Positions 9,175 to 16,957 of a stretch of DNA of 38,315 nt are shown here, piece by piece. The first letter of the stretch is position 1; each line of letters starts with the position of its first letter. The DNA is from Gemmatimonadota bacterium (GTDB taxonomy: Bacteria > Gemmatimonadota > Gemmatimonadetes > Longimicrobiales > Gaopeijiaceae): positions 1 through 38,315 of the forward strand of contig JAJDXS010000081.1 in NCBI GenBank assembly GCA_022823145.1, written 5' to 3'. A program made the translations under genes and the position numbers. The notes beneath the pieces are model-generated. The model did no database searches, was not told the DNA's origin, and was given only the letters and a program-made list of their open reading frames with translations.

Positions 9175-9654
9175 CTACTCCCCGGGCGGACGCCGCTGGG
9201 CGAGCAACCGGGTCAGGCGTTGCACCTGCTCGGGGTCGAGAACGGCGGTCACGTCCTCCTTGAGCGTTTCGAGGGCGGGCGCCAGCTCCTGAGCGGGGTT
9301 GCCGTGCTTCTGGACGATCTGTTGCATGGCCTGCCGGTCGGGGCGACTACCCCCGCCGAACATGCCGCGCAACTCCTCCCGCATGGCGGTCAGACGGGCC
9401 AGGGCGTCCGCGTTGGCCTCGCGAAAATCGTCGGCCACGATGGTGACGAGCTGCTTCTGGGCCTCGGTCAGGGAAAGCGTGCCGGCGAACTCGTCGAAGC
9501 CCTGGTCGAGCCGGCCCCACAGCATCATGGCCTCACCGCCGCCGAACATGCCGCCGCCTCTCCGCTGCTGGGCAGCACCCGGGTCGGGGGTGGCGAGGGC
9601 GAGCGTTCCGGCGACGAATGCGAGGGCAAGGGCGCGGCCCGTGTGGAGTTTCAT
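9175..9654 (-). CDS. Spy/CpxP-like periplasmic protein (copy 2)
   Basis: A 159-residue exported protein, paralogous to the gene at 6998-7516. A signal peptide (about 1-28) is followed by a Gly-rich segment, then L-T-E-A-Q at 62-66 and a second L-D-P-E-Q near the C-terminus, the paired LTxxQ pattern of Spy/CpxP proteins. Both copies share the segments L-D-Q-x-(F/Y)-(D/E)-E-F and F-R-E-x-N-(A/G). The ATG has GGAA about nine bases upstream. It lies 35 bases downstream of the exonuclease gene on the same strand and may be read through from it. The role is probably periplasmic stress or folding help, by family analogy only. Confidence 0.75.
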   Translation of the reverse strand: MKLHTGRALALAFVAGTLALATPDPGAAQQRRGGGMFGGGEAMMLWGRLDQGFDEFAGTLSLTEAQKQLVTIVADDFREANADALARLTAMREELRGMFGGGSRPDRQAMQQIVQKHGNPAQELAPALETLKEDVTAVLDPEQVQRLTRLLAQRRPPGE

Positions 9655-9689
9655 GATCTGTTCCGAATTCTGGTGTGTCCGTCCCTGTG

Positions 9690-10571
9690 TCAGCCATCAA
9701 TCTTACCAGCGATCGCCTGCGCGCGCCTCCAAAGGCCCGGGGCGCCCATGCCCGCCGCCAGATCCTCGAAGCCAGGCTCGGGGCCCTGCCAGGCTAGATC
9801 GTCGACATCGTCGAACAGGATTGCGCCGTCGCGCAGGGTGGCGAGGTCGCGGAAGAGGAAAGCGTTGGCCCGGTGGGCGAGCAGCGCCTCGGCCAGCCGT
9901 TGTGCGCCACGCACGGTGACGTCCCACGCGTCGGCGCGCCCCGGGATATTCTCGAGGTGGAGGTAGCGCCCCAGCACCGACGCCGTCGACTTGGCCCCCC
10001 AGCCCGGCACGCCCGGGAACCCGTCGGCGCTGTCCCCCACCAGCGCGAGGTAATCGGGAATGCTGGCGGGCGGCACGCCGAACTTCGCAATCACTCCCTG
10101 CTCATTGCGGACCTCGTTGCGGCGCCGGTCCCACTGGACCACCCGGTCGCCCACCACGCACTGTGACAGGTCCTTGTCCGGCGTGCAGATGTAGACGCAC
10201 TCCACGCGCGGGTCGCGCGCCGCCTTCGCCGCGCCCGAGGCCAGTCCGTCGTCGGCCTCCAGTTCCTCCATCGCCCAGACCTGCACGCCCATCGCCCTCA
10301 GCGCCTCCTCCAACGGGCAGAACTGTCCCAGCAGGTCCTCCGGGATGCCGGCGCCGGTCTTGTAGCCGGGCCAGAGCTCGTTGCGAAACGACTCGATGAC
10401 GTGATCGGTGGCCACCGCGATGTGCGTCGCGCCCGCGTTCAGCATTCCGAGGACGGAGGCCAGCACACCGCGCACGCCGCCGACCTCACGCCCGTTCCGG
10501 TCCAGGGCGGACGGGGCGCCGAAGTGATGGCGGAAGAGTTCGTAGGTGCCGTCGATCAGGTGGACGTTCAT
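9690..10571 (-). CDS. Stand-alone 5'-3' exonuclease / flap endonuclease
   Basis: A 293-residue protein corresponding to the nuclease part of DNA polymerase I, without a polymerase domain. The PIN-like nuclease domain starts at once (L-I-D7-G-T) and contains acidic clusters in A-T-D-H and E-E-L-E-A-D-D; T-P-D-K-D-L-S-Q is the usual third cluster. The helix-hairpin-helix region has G-D-S-A-D-G-F-P-G-V-P-G-W-G-A-K-S. The family removes flaps and RNA primers. ATG 10571 is chosen over upstream in-frame codons because homology begins there. It is divergent from the S9 peptidase gene. It may complement a Pol I elsewhere or act like the ExoIX/T5-type nucleases; which one cannot be decided here. Confidence 0.92.
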   Translation of the reverse strand: MNVHLIDGTYELFRHHFGAPSALDRNGREVGGVRGVLASVLGMLNAGATHIAVATDHVIESFRNELWPGYKTGAGIPEDLLGQFCPLEEALRAMGVQVWAMEELEADDGLASGAAKAARDPRVECVYICTPDKDLSQCVVGDRVVQWDRRRNEVRNEQGVIAKFGVPPASIPDYLALVGDSADGFPGVPGWGAKSTASVLGRYLHLENIPGRADAWDVTVRGAQRLAEALLAHRANAFLFRDLATLRDGAILFDDVDDLAWQGPEPGFEDLAAGMGAPGLWRRAQAIAGKIDG

Positions 10572-10686
10572 GACAGCGGACGCTTGCGGGTGCGGGGTGG
10601 GCGCAGACCCAATACTATCAGCGCACGCGCGCCCAGCCAGAGCGCTCGGTCGCAGCCGCAGTCCCGACCGCAACCAGGAGCACCCC

Positions 10687-12810
10687 ATGAGCAGCGGACC
10701 CACCGCGTCCCCAGCAACACCCTTCCTCCGCACCGCGGCCGCCGCCCGGAGCTGCGTCGCGGCGGCAGCCGTCGCGGCCCTGGCCGCCCTCCTTCCCCCA
10801 ACCAGCGTCACCGCACAGGAAACCCACGCCGAAGACCTGCTGACCGTGGGGCACTACCTCGACATGGAGCGCGTCGGCGACCCCCGGATCTCGCCCGACG
10901 GCACGCAGATCGTCTTTACGAAGTCGTGGGTGAACAAGCTCGAGGACCGCTTCGACTCGGAGATCCGCGTCATGGACTCCGACGGCCGGCGGCAGCGGTT
11001 TCTGGTCGAGGGCTCGAATCCGAGGTGGTCCCCGGACGGCACGCGGATCGCCTACCTCGCGCCCGGCGATGCCGGCGGGCAGCAGATCCACGTCCGCTGG
11101 ATGAATGCCGAGGGTTCGACCACCCAGGTCACGCGTGAGCTCCACACGCCGAGCAACTTCAAATGGTCGCCCGATGGCGCGTACATCCATTTCCAGCGCC
11201 TGGTGCCACACTCGAATCCGTGGCCGATCGACCTGCCCGCGCCGCCGGAGGGTGCGAACTGGACGCCGCCGCCCCGAATCATCGACCGGATCCACTATCG
11301 CTACGACCGCATCGGCTTCCTGGAGGAGGGATTCACCCACCTCTTCCGCGTGCCCAGCGGTGGAGGCACCGCCCGGCAGCTCACAAGCGGCGAATGGAAC
11401 GCGGGCTCCACCTTCGTCCCCGGGGTGGGCAACGTCGGCTACGACCTCACCCCCGACGGCGGCACGCTCGTCTTCGACGGCAACATGGAGGACGCGGACA
11501 ACCTCTACCGCGAGTCCCACATCTACGCGCTTGATCTGGCCAGCGGAGAGATCCGCCAGCTCACGTCCGAGCGCGGCCCCTGGGCCCGTCCGATGGTCTC
11601 GCCCGATGGCCGGCGCATCGCCTACACCGGGTTTCCGTGGACCTCGCAGACCTACAAGACCACCGAGCTGTACGTCATGGACCTGGACGGGGGCAACGCC
11701 CGCCTCGTCTCCGGCGATCTCGACCGGGACATCGGCGCAATGCACTGGTCCGACGACTCGCGCGGCGTGTTCTTCACCGCCGGGGATCGCGGCACCCAGA
11801 ATGTCCACTTCGCGACCGTCGACGGCGAGGTCAGTCAGGTCACCGAGGGCGTCCACATGCTCTCGCTGACTTCGGCCGCGCGGGGCGGGCAGGCCGTCGG
11901 CACGCTCACCTCGCCGCACGAGCCCGGCGACGTGGTCGCATTCGACCTGAACAGCCCCGGCACGATCACCCAACTCACCACAGTCAACGCCGACGTCCTC
12001 GCGAACAAGCGCCTCGGCGACGTGGAGGAGATCTGGTACGAGTCCACCGGCGGCACGCAGGTGCAGGGCTGGATCGTGAAGCCGCCCGACTTCGATCCCG
12101 CTCGGAGCTACCCCCTCATCCTGCACATCCACGGCGGCCCGCACGGGATGTACAACGTCGGGTTCAGCTACCCGTATCAGAACTTCGCGGCCAACGGCTA
12201 CGTCACCCTGTACACCAACCCGCGCGGAAGCACCGGCTACGGCACCGACTTCGGCAACGCGATCGACAACGGCTACCCCTCGGTCGACTACGACGACCTG
12301 ATGGCCGGCGTCGACGCGCTCATCGACCGGGGCTACATCAACGAGGACCAGATGTACGTGACCGGGTGCAGCGGCGGCGGCGTGCTGTCGAGCTGGGTCA
12401 TCGGCCACACCACGCGCTTCGCCGCGGCCGGGGTGCGCTGCCCGGTGATCAACTGGATGAGCTTCGCCGGGACCGCCGACATCACGGTCTGGGGCTACTA
12501 CCGCTACCACGGCTATCCGTGGGACAACCCCGACAAGTACCTGGAGCACTCCCCGCTCATGTATGTCGAGAACGTGACGACGCCGACGATCCTCATCACC
12601 GGCGAGGACGACCTGCGCACGCCGATGGCGCAGACCGAGGAGTACTACCAGGCGCTCAAGCAGCTGGGAGTGCCGACGAAGATGCTTCGCTTTTACGAGG
12701 AGGCCCACGGCACGGGCTCGAAGCCGTCGAACTTCATGCGCACCCAGCTCTACCTGATGAAGTGGTTCGAGGAGTACGGCGGGCAGCCGAGGATGACGAG
12801 CGAAGGATAG
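10687..12810 (+). CDS. Secreted S9-family prolyl-oligopeptidase-like peptidase
   Basis: A 707-residue exported peptidase. A signal peptide ends about residue 43. A TolB/WD40-like beta-propeller follows (about 50-460), with several S-P-D-G repeats (for example I-S-P-D-G-T and W-S-P-D-G). The catalytic alpha/beta hydrolase domain (about 480-707) has H-G-G-P-H, the nucleophile G-C-S562-G-G-G, Asp642 in G-E-D-D-L-R-T-P and His674 in E-E-A-H-G-T. This is the acylaminoacyl-peptidase/DPP branch, which trims short peptides. Start 10687 has CAGGAG upstream and begins the signal peptide; the frame is open further upstream without support. It probably processes peptides in the periplasm before uptake. 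Confidence 0.93.
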   Translation: MSSGPTASPATPFLRTAAAARSCVAAAAVAALAALLPPTSVTAQETHAEDLLTVGHYLDMERVGDPRISPDGTQIVFTKSWVNKLEDRFDSEIRVMDSDGRRQRFLVEGSNPRWSPDGTRIAYLAPGDAGGQQIHVRWMNAEGSTTQVTRELHTPSNFKWSPDGAYIHFQRLVPHSNPWPIDLPAPPEGANWTPPPRIIDRIHYRYDRIGFLEEGFTHLFRVPSGGGTARQLTSGEWNAGSTFVPGVGNVGYDLTPDGGTLVFDGNMEDADNLYRESHIYALDLASGEIRQLTSERGPWARPMVSPDGRRIAYTGFPWTSQTYKTTELYVMDLDGGNARLVSGDLDRDIGAMHWSDDSRGVFFTAGDRGTQNVHFATVDGEVSQVTEGVHMLSLTSAARGGQAVGTLTSPHEPGDVVAFDLNSPGTITQLTTVNADVLANKRLGDVEEIWYESTGGTQVQGWIVKPPDFDPARSYPLILHIHGGPHGMYNVGFSYPYQNFAANGYVTLYTNPRGSTGYGTDFGNAIDNGYPSVDYDDLMAGVDALIDRGYINEDQMYVTGCSGGGVLSSWVIGHTTRFAAAGVRCPVINWMSFAGTADITVWGYYRYHGYPWDNPDKYLEHSPLMYVENVTTPTILITGEDDLRTPMAQTEEYYQALKQLGVPTKMLRFYEEAHGTGSKPSNFMRTQLYLMKWFEEYGGQPRMTSEG

Positions 12811-12811
12811 G

Positions 12812-12839
12812 GGCCGCCCGCGGCCTGTGGTGCGCGGCC
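12812..12839. terminator. Possible bidirectional terminator between convergent genes
   Basis: GGCCGC (12812-12817) can pair with GCGGCC at 12820-12825, or better, with a longer loop, at 12834-12839. It lies between the stop of the S9 peptidase and the stop of the DUF5916 gene. No T-run follows on either strand, so intrinsic termination is uncertain. Confidence 0.35.
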
Positions 12840-12843
12840 GCTC

Positions 12844-15108
12844 TCAGAACGCCAGCAGCTTCGTGACCTTCAGAGTCAGGGCCCGGTCGGTCAGGGCGGT
12901 CCGGCCGGGCTCGGGGCTCCTGTCGCGCCGCTCCGAGTAGACCAGGAAGACGTCGCTCAGGGGCGCGTGGATCAGGTTGAAGCGGACGTTGGTCTGCACC
13001 TCGTCCGTGGTTTCATTGTACTGGATGAAGGCGCTCAGGAACGTGCGCGTGTCGTAGGCGTAGCGGAAGCGCCCGCCGAAGAGGTTGGCGTCGAAGCTGT
13101 TGCCGCCCAGGGTGAGGTGGTTGCGCTGCGCCGTGCCCTCGAAAAAGAAATGCGCGCTGGGGCGCAGCGTCACGGTGCCCGAGACCGAAGTGCGTTCGCC
13201 GTCGAAGAAGCCGCCGCGCGTGACCGAAAGCCTGCCACCCAGCTTCCGCCCCAGGTTCGACTGATAGCTGGCCGTGAAGGCACCGAAGTCGTATTCGCCC
13301 TCGGGTACCGCACCGCCCGCGATCCGCGTCGCCTCCGCCAGCCGCTCGTACGACGCCGTGTACTCGAAGGTGAGCACGCTGCTGTCAAGAAAGTGGATCC
13401 CGAGCCCCGGCATGACCTCGCGGCTCTCCAACGCCCACCCCTCGTCCGAGAAGAGGTCGACGTCCACATACGGGTTCAGTTCCCGAACGTGCGGAATCGC
13501 CGGTTGCGGGTGGGCGCCGAGCGTGACGAACCCCTGCCGAATCCCACGCCGCGCCACGAAGCCGACACCGGGATTGAAGGCGTCGCCGATGGTCTTCAGC
13601 AGCATCGAGGCGTTCCAGACCGGATCCCGCCACGCGACCTCGAAGGCGCCGGCCACCCGGTCTCCGGACACGTCGGGCTCGTCGGTGGCCGCAAGGTACG
13701 AGCTCATGAGCATCCGTCCCCGCGCAAGCCGCAGGTTCACGTCGGTGCCCAGTGTTCTGTTGTAGAGGTCGGCGACACTCGCGCCGGTGCCCTCCCGGTT
13801 GACGAACATGAATCCGATGTCGCTGCTCCCGAGGATGTTCTTCCTGAGCCGCACCACCGCGAAGTTCTCCCCGGGGCTGCCGGGGTCGTCCCGGGTCTGC
13901 ATGTTGAGAAGGCCGATCGCGTAGCCTCCCACGCGCCCGGTCAGGCGTGCGCCCCCGGCGATCGGCACGGGGGTGCGGTCGCCCGAAAGACCGATCCGGC
14001 GGCTGTGGAAGAGCTTGAAGTTCTGCGGCCCCGACCCGGTGCGGAAGTTGCGCACGCGGTTGTCCTGGAAGCTGAAGATGCCGTCGTTCTCCAGGAAGAA
14101 ATCGCGCTTCTCGGGAAAGAAGAGCGAGAAGCGGGTCAGGTTGATCTGCTGCTCGTCGACCTCGACCTGTGAGAAGTCGGTCAGGGCGGTCACGTCCAGC
14201 GTGAGCTGGGGCGTGATCCCCCACTTCATGTCGAACCCGCCCTCGACCTTCTCGCCCGGAGACGCAGCCCGCCAGCCATCGGTGCGCACACCGTTCACGA
14301 ACGGCTTGACCCACAGATTGCGGCCCTGCCGGATCCCTTCAAGCGATGTCAGCGTGCCGGCGCGGGACATCTTGTAGACCCGGAACTGCCGTGAAAGCGG
14401 CGCCCAGTTCGAGTCTTCCGAAATGCGCCGGATTCGCCGAGAGAAATTGAGTCCCCAGCTCTGGGGGCCATCGATCTCCCTGAATCGGAGCGTGGTCATG
14501 GGGATCGCGATCTCGGCCACCCAGCCCCGGTCGTGCACCGACGTGGTGACCTCGATCTCGCCTTCCCACGCCCGGTTCACCGACTGCTGATCGTTGAACG
14601 CCTGCGCGTCGAAGAGCGCTCCGGCCGGATTGACCGCGAAGAGGTATGCGTTCTGGCGGTCCAGATAGGTGTCGAGCGCGAACCCGAAGATGTCCGAGTC
14701 CTGGGTCGAAAAGTCTTGCTCCATACCGGCCGCAACGAGAGCTTCCGCCCGGCTGTCGAACATCGTCGCGCCGATATAAAGATGCTCGTCGTCGTAGAGT
14801 ACCCGGACGACCGTGCGCTCGGCCGAGGGCATGCCCTGGTTCGGAATGGACTGGTAGAAGACGCCCCGGGTGGAGTCGGCGAGCGCCCAGGCCTCGTCGT
14901 CCAGGACGCCGTCGAGGGTGACCGGCGAGTTGGCGCGCCTGGCCTCGAGCGAAGGGCGGGGCACCGTGTCGGGATCGATGCGGCCGTTGGGAGGGAGTTG
15001 GGCGGATGCCGGCGGTGCCGCCAATGTGGAGAACATGGCCACGAGTGGGACGTGCGCGACGAAGGCGAGAACGCGGCCGTTGGTCGACCGGCCGTGGCGT
15101 CTGTCCAC
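12844..15108 (-). CDS. CBM9-like / DUF5916 outer-membrane barrel protein
   Basis: A 754-residue exported protein. A signal peptide ends about residue 37. An N-terminal CBM9-like beta-sandwich (about 55-255) begins P-V-T-L-D-G-V-L-D-D-E-A-W, typical of this fold. The rest (about 260-754) matches the DUF5916 type: a segment with F-F-P-E-K-R-D-F-F-L-E-N, then long amphipathic beta-strands and a C-terminal Phe (K-L-L-A-F), the usual signature for insertion as an outer-membrane barrel. The function of these proteins is not established; a role in glycan or peptide handling at the surface is a guess. The start is GTG 15108 with a poor ribosome site, 8 bases after the stop of the coiled-coil gene, so translation may be coupled. 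Confidence 0.9.
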   Translation of the reverse strand: MDRRHGRSTNGRVLAFVAHVPLVAMFSTLAAPPASAQLPPNGRIDPDTVPRPSLEARRANSPVTLDGVLDDEAWALADSTRGVFYQSIPNQGMPSAERTVVRVLYDDEHLYIGATMFDSRAEALVAAGMEQDFSTQDSDIFGFALDTYLDRQNAYLFAVNPAGALFDAQAFNDQQSVNRAWEGEIEVTTSVHDRGWVAEIAIPMTTLRFREIDGPQSWGLNFSRRIRRISEDSNWAPLSRQFRVYKMSRAGTLTSLEGIRQGRNLWVKPFVNGVRTDGWRAASPGEKVEGGFDMKWGITPQLTLDVTALTDFSQVEVDEQQINLTRFSLFFPEKRDFFLENDGIFSFQDNRVRNFRTGSGPQNFKLFHSRRIGLSGDRTPVPIAGGARLTGRVGGYAIGLLNMQTRDDPGSPGENFAVVRLRKNILGSSDIGFMFVNREGTGASVADLYNRTLGTDVNLRLARGRMLMSSYLAATDEPDVSGDRVAGAFEVAWRDPVWNASMLLKTIGDAFNPGVGFVARRGIRQGFVTLGAHPQPAIPHVRELNPYVDVDLFSDEGWALESREVMPGLGIHFLDSSVLTFEYTASYERLAEATRIAGGAVPEGEYDFGAFTASYQSNLGRKLGGRLSVTRGGFFDGERTSVSGTVTLRPSAHFFFEGTAQRNHLTLGGNSFDANLFGGRFRYAYDTRTFLSAFIQYNETTDEVQTNVRFNLIHAPLSDVFLVYSERRDRSPEPGRTALTDRALTLKVTKLLAF

Positions 15109-15116
15109 GGACTGCT

Positions 15117-15587
15117 CTAGAAGAGCCGCTGAAGGCCGTAAATCAGACCGACAATGACGGCGGCCTGTGCGAGCAGGAGCCTGTACATCGTGGCCTTGAG
15201 GCTCTCCACGCTCAGTCGGACTTCGGCGATCTCGCTCCTGAGCTCGGTCCGAAGGGCGCCGATCTGCTGCTCGAGCCTGGCGTCGAACTCGGTCCGGAGG
15301 GTGCTGGTCTGCTGCTCGAGCCTGGCGTCGAGTTCGGTCCGGAGGGTGCTCGTCTGCTGCTCGAGCCTGGCGTCGAGTTCGGTCCGGAGGGTGCCGATTT
15401 CACCCTTCAGATTGCGAATGTCCCCCTTCAGATCGCTTATGTTCCACTTGGTCGCCACGTTTGCGACGATGGCGCCTCCGAAGACCGTCACCATGGCTTC
15501 CGCCTGGCCGGCGGCGAAACCGGCGGCCTCGAGGGCGCGAGTGGCCTTCAGCGTGTCGAATCCCGATTCGTCCATGGGTCGTAACAT
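15117..15587 (-). CDS. MCUR1/CCDC90-like (DUF1640-type) head-stalk-anchor coiled-coil protein
   Basis: A 156-residue protein with the architecture of prokaryotic relatives of mitochondrial MCUR1/CCDC90B. The head begins F-D-T-L-K-A-T-R-A-L-E-A-A-G-F and A-x-A-E-A-M-V (residues about 8-35). A short neck follows, then a coiled-coil stalk with three near-identical 15-residue repeats (L-R-T-E-L-D-A-R-L-E-Q-Q-T-S-T). It ends in a C-terminal membrane segment (L-L-L-A-Q-A-A-V-I-V-G-L-I-Y-G). Fifteen-residue periodicity is not a heptad and fits a right-handed coiled coil. ATG 15587 is preferred because GGGAG lies nine bases upstream; ATG 15575 lacks a site. It precedes the DUF5916 gene by 8 bases. 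The role of these proteins in bacteria is unknown. Confidence 0.8.
   Translation of the reverse strand: MLRPMDESGFDTLKATRALEAAGFAAGQAEAMVTVFGGAIVANVATKWNISDLKGDIRNLKGEIGTLRTELDARLEQQTSTLRTELDARLEQQTSTLRTEFDARLEQQIGALRTELRSEIAEVRLSVESLKATMYRLLLAQAAVIVGLIYGLQRLF
15264..15398. repeat. Three 45-bp tandem repeats inside the coiled-coil gene
   Basis: Units at 15264-15308, 15309-15353 and 15354-15398 differ at only a few bases. Each encodes one 15-residue stalk repeat. The near identity at the DNA level points to recent duplication and possible copy-number change between strains. Confidence 0.9.
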
Positions 15588-15890
15588 TCGGTTTTGCTCC
15601 CTGAGTGTCAACCGGTTTCGCGGAGTCGCCGGGGGCGTGCCTGGAGCCCCGGCGGGGGCAACAAGCTTTCGGGATTCCATGGGCGATGGAATGGCTGTTT
15701 GCGACTCTCTGCACCTCGCGCATCCGCAAGGCACGGGAACAAGGGAACTCGGAACCCGAATGCGGGTATGCTGGACCCGAGCGGGTCGGCTTCCTCCGGG
15801 CGCCGGCAACCATCACGGCGCATTGGCGTATGGGATACTGACGAGTTGGACCTCCCGCTCATCCCGCGAATCTTTCACACATCCCACCCG
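15588..15890. other. Divergent intergenic region with short dyads
   Basis: There is no convincing gene in these 303 bases. Two dyads are visible: ATTCCAT/ATGGAAT (15674-15692, 5-base loop) and GACCCG/CGGGTC (15774-15787, 2-base loop). The region must hold promoters for the minus-strand coiled-coil gene and the plus-strand plug-protein gene, but no clear -35/-10 pair can be named. Confidence 0.5.
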
Positions 15891-16952
15891 ATGACTCGGA
15901 TGCCCCGTACCCTATATCCTTTGCCTTGCGGACTGACGCTTCTGCTGACTGGCGTTGCGTTTGCGCCCGGTCCATCCGCCCAGGCGCAGGTGGCCGGCGA
16001 GCCCGAGCGAATCACCGTGGCGGGCCATGTGCTCGACGAGATCACTGCCGAGCCGGTCGAAGGGGCCGTCGTCCTCGTCGAAGCGCTGGGCCTCACGCTC
16101 GTCACCGACGACAACGGCCGGTTCGTGCTCGACCGCGTGCCGAGTGGCGTGTACGACATCAACGTCGTGCACGACGACTACCAACGGCTGGAAGGGAACC
16201 TGAGGGTCGACCAGCCCGGCGAGTTCTTCCTCGCCATGACCGCTTCGGCCGACCCCAACGAAGGGCTCGCGACGGGTGTTGCCGGTGTGGTGACCGATCA
16301 GGTCAGCGGTGAGCCCATTGCCGAGGTGGTCGTGAACGTCGCGGCCCAGGGGCGGGTGGCGACGACGAGCACGACCGGTCGGTTCACGCTGCCCGAACTC
16401 ATGCCGGGACGGTACGAAGTCACCTTTTCCCACCTTGGCTACCAGCCGCGGATTGATTCGGTGAACGTCGAAATCGGCCGCGTGAGCGTCGTGGATGTGG
16501 TTCTGTCCGTGGAAGCCATCGAACTGGACCCGATCGAGGTGACGGTCGAGCGCCAGGACGTGACGCTGCAGGGGGTCGGGTTCTATGAGCGTGAGCGCGA
16601 CGGCTGGGGCGACTTCATCGACCGCGAGGAGATCGAGCGCTGGGCGACGATGGATCTGTCGAGCGCCCTGATGCGGTTTCCCGGCGTCAGGATCGTCAGC
16701 GACCCCAGCATGCCGAGCCGACGGTTCGTGATGTTCCGCAGGGCGGGCGAGTCATGCTATCCCGCCGTGTACGTCGATGACGTGATGATGCATCGAGGGG
16801 GCGACGATCCGGCCGGCATCGACGATCTGGTCGATCCGATCGCGGTGGCCGGCGTGGAGGTCTACCGCGGCCAGGCGGGGCTGCCGCCCCAGTACTGGGG
16901 CCTGAATTCGTCCTGCGGGGTTGTGCTCATATGGATTCGCAGGGCAAAGTGA
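15891..16952 (+). CDS. Plug-only protein: two carboxypeptidase-regulatory-like domains plus TonB-plug-like domain (copy 1)
   Basis: A 353-residue exported protein. A signal peptide ends near A-Q-A-Q (about 35). Two tandem carboxypeptidase-regulatory-like beta-sandwiches follow (about 43-115 and 125-205: V-A-G-H-V-L-D-E and V-A-G-V-V-T-D-Q, each ending in G-R-F-x-L and a G-x-Y-x-(I/V) strand). A domain resembling the plug of TonB-dependent receptors comes next (about 225-350), with F-Y-E-R-E-R-D-G-W-G, F-P-G-V-R-I and V-E-V-Y-R-G. There is no barrel; the protein ends at I-W-I-R-R. Two Cys (E-S-C-Y-P and S-S-C-G-V) match Cys in the paralogue and may form a disulphide. Start 15891 or 15900; neither has a good ribosome site. 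Confidence 0.85.
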   Translation: MTRMPRTLYPLPCGLTLLLTGVAFAPGPSAQAQVAGEPERITVAGHVLDEITAEPVEGAVVLVEALGLTLVTDDNGRFVLDRVPSGVYDINVVHDDYQRLEGNLRVDQPGEFFLAMTASADPNEGLATGVAGVVTDQVSGEPIAEVVVNVAAQGRVATTSTTGRFTLPELMPGRYEVTFSHLGYQPRIDSVNVEIGRVSVVDVVLSVEAIELDPIEVTVERQDVTLQGVGFYERERDGWGDFIDREEIERWATMDLSSALMRFPGVRIVSDPSMPSRRFVMFRRAGESCYPAVYVDDVMMHRGGDDPAGIDDLVDPIAVAGVEVYRGQAGLPPQYWGLNSSCGVVLIWIRRAK

Positions 16953-16957
16953 CAGTC

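Noticed and set aside
10618..12708. 696-codon minus-strand open frame opposite the S9 peptidase
   Set aside because: The S9 catalytic triad and signal peptide on the plus strand are decisive; the antisense protein lacks motifs.
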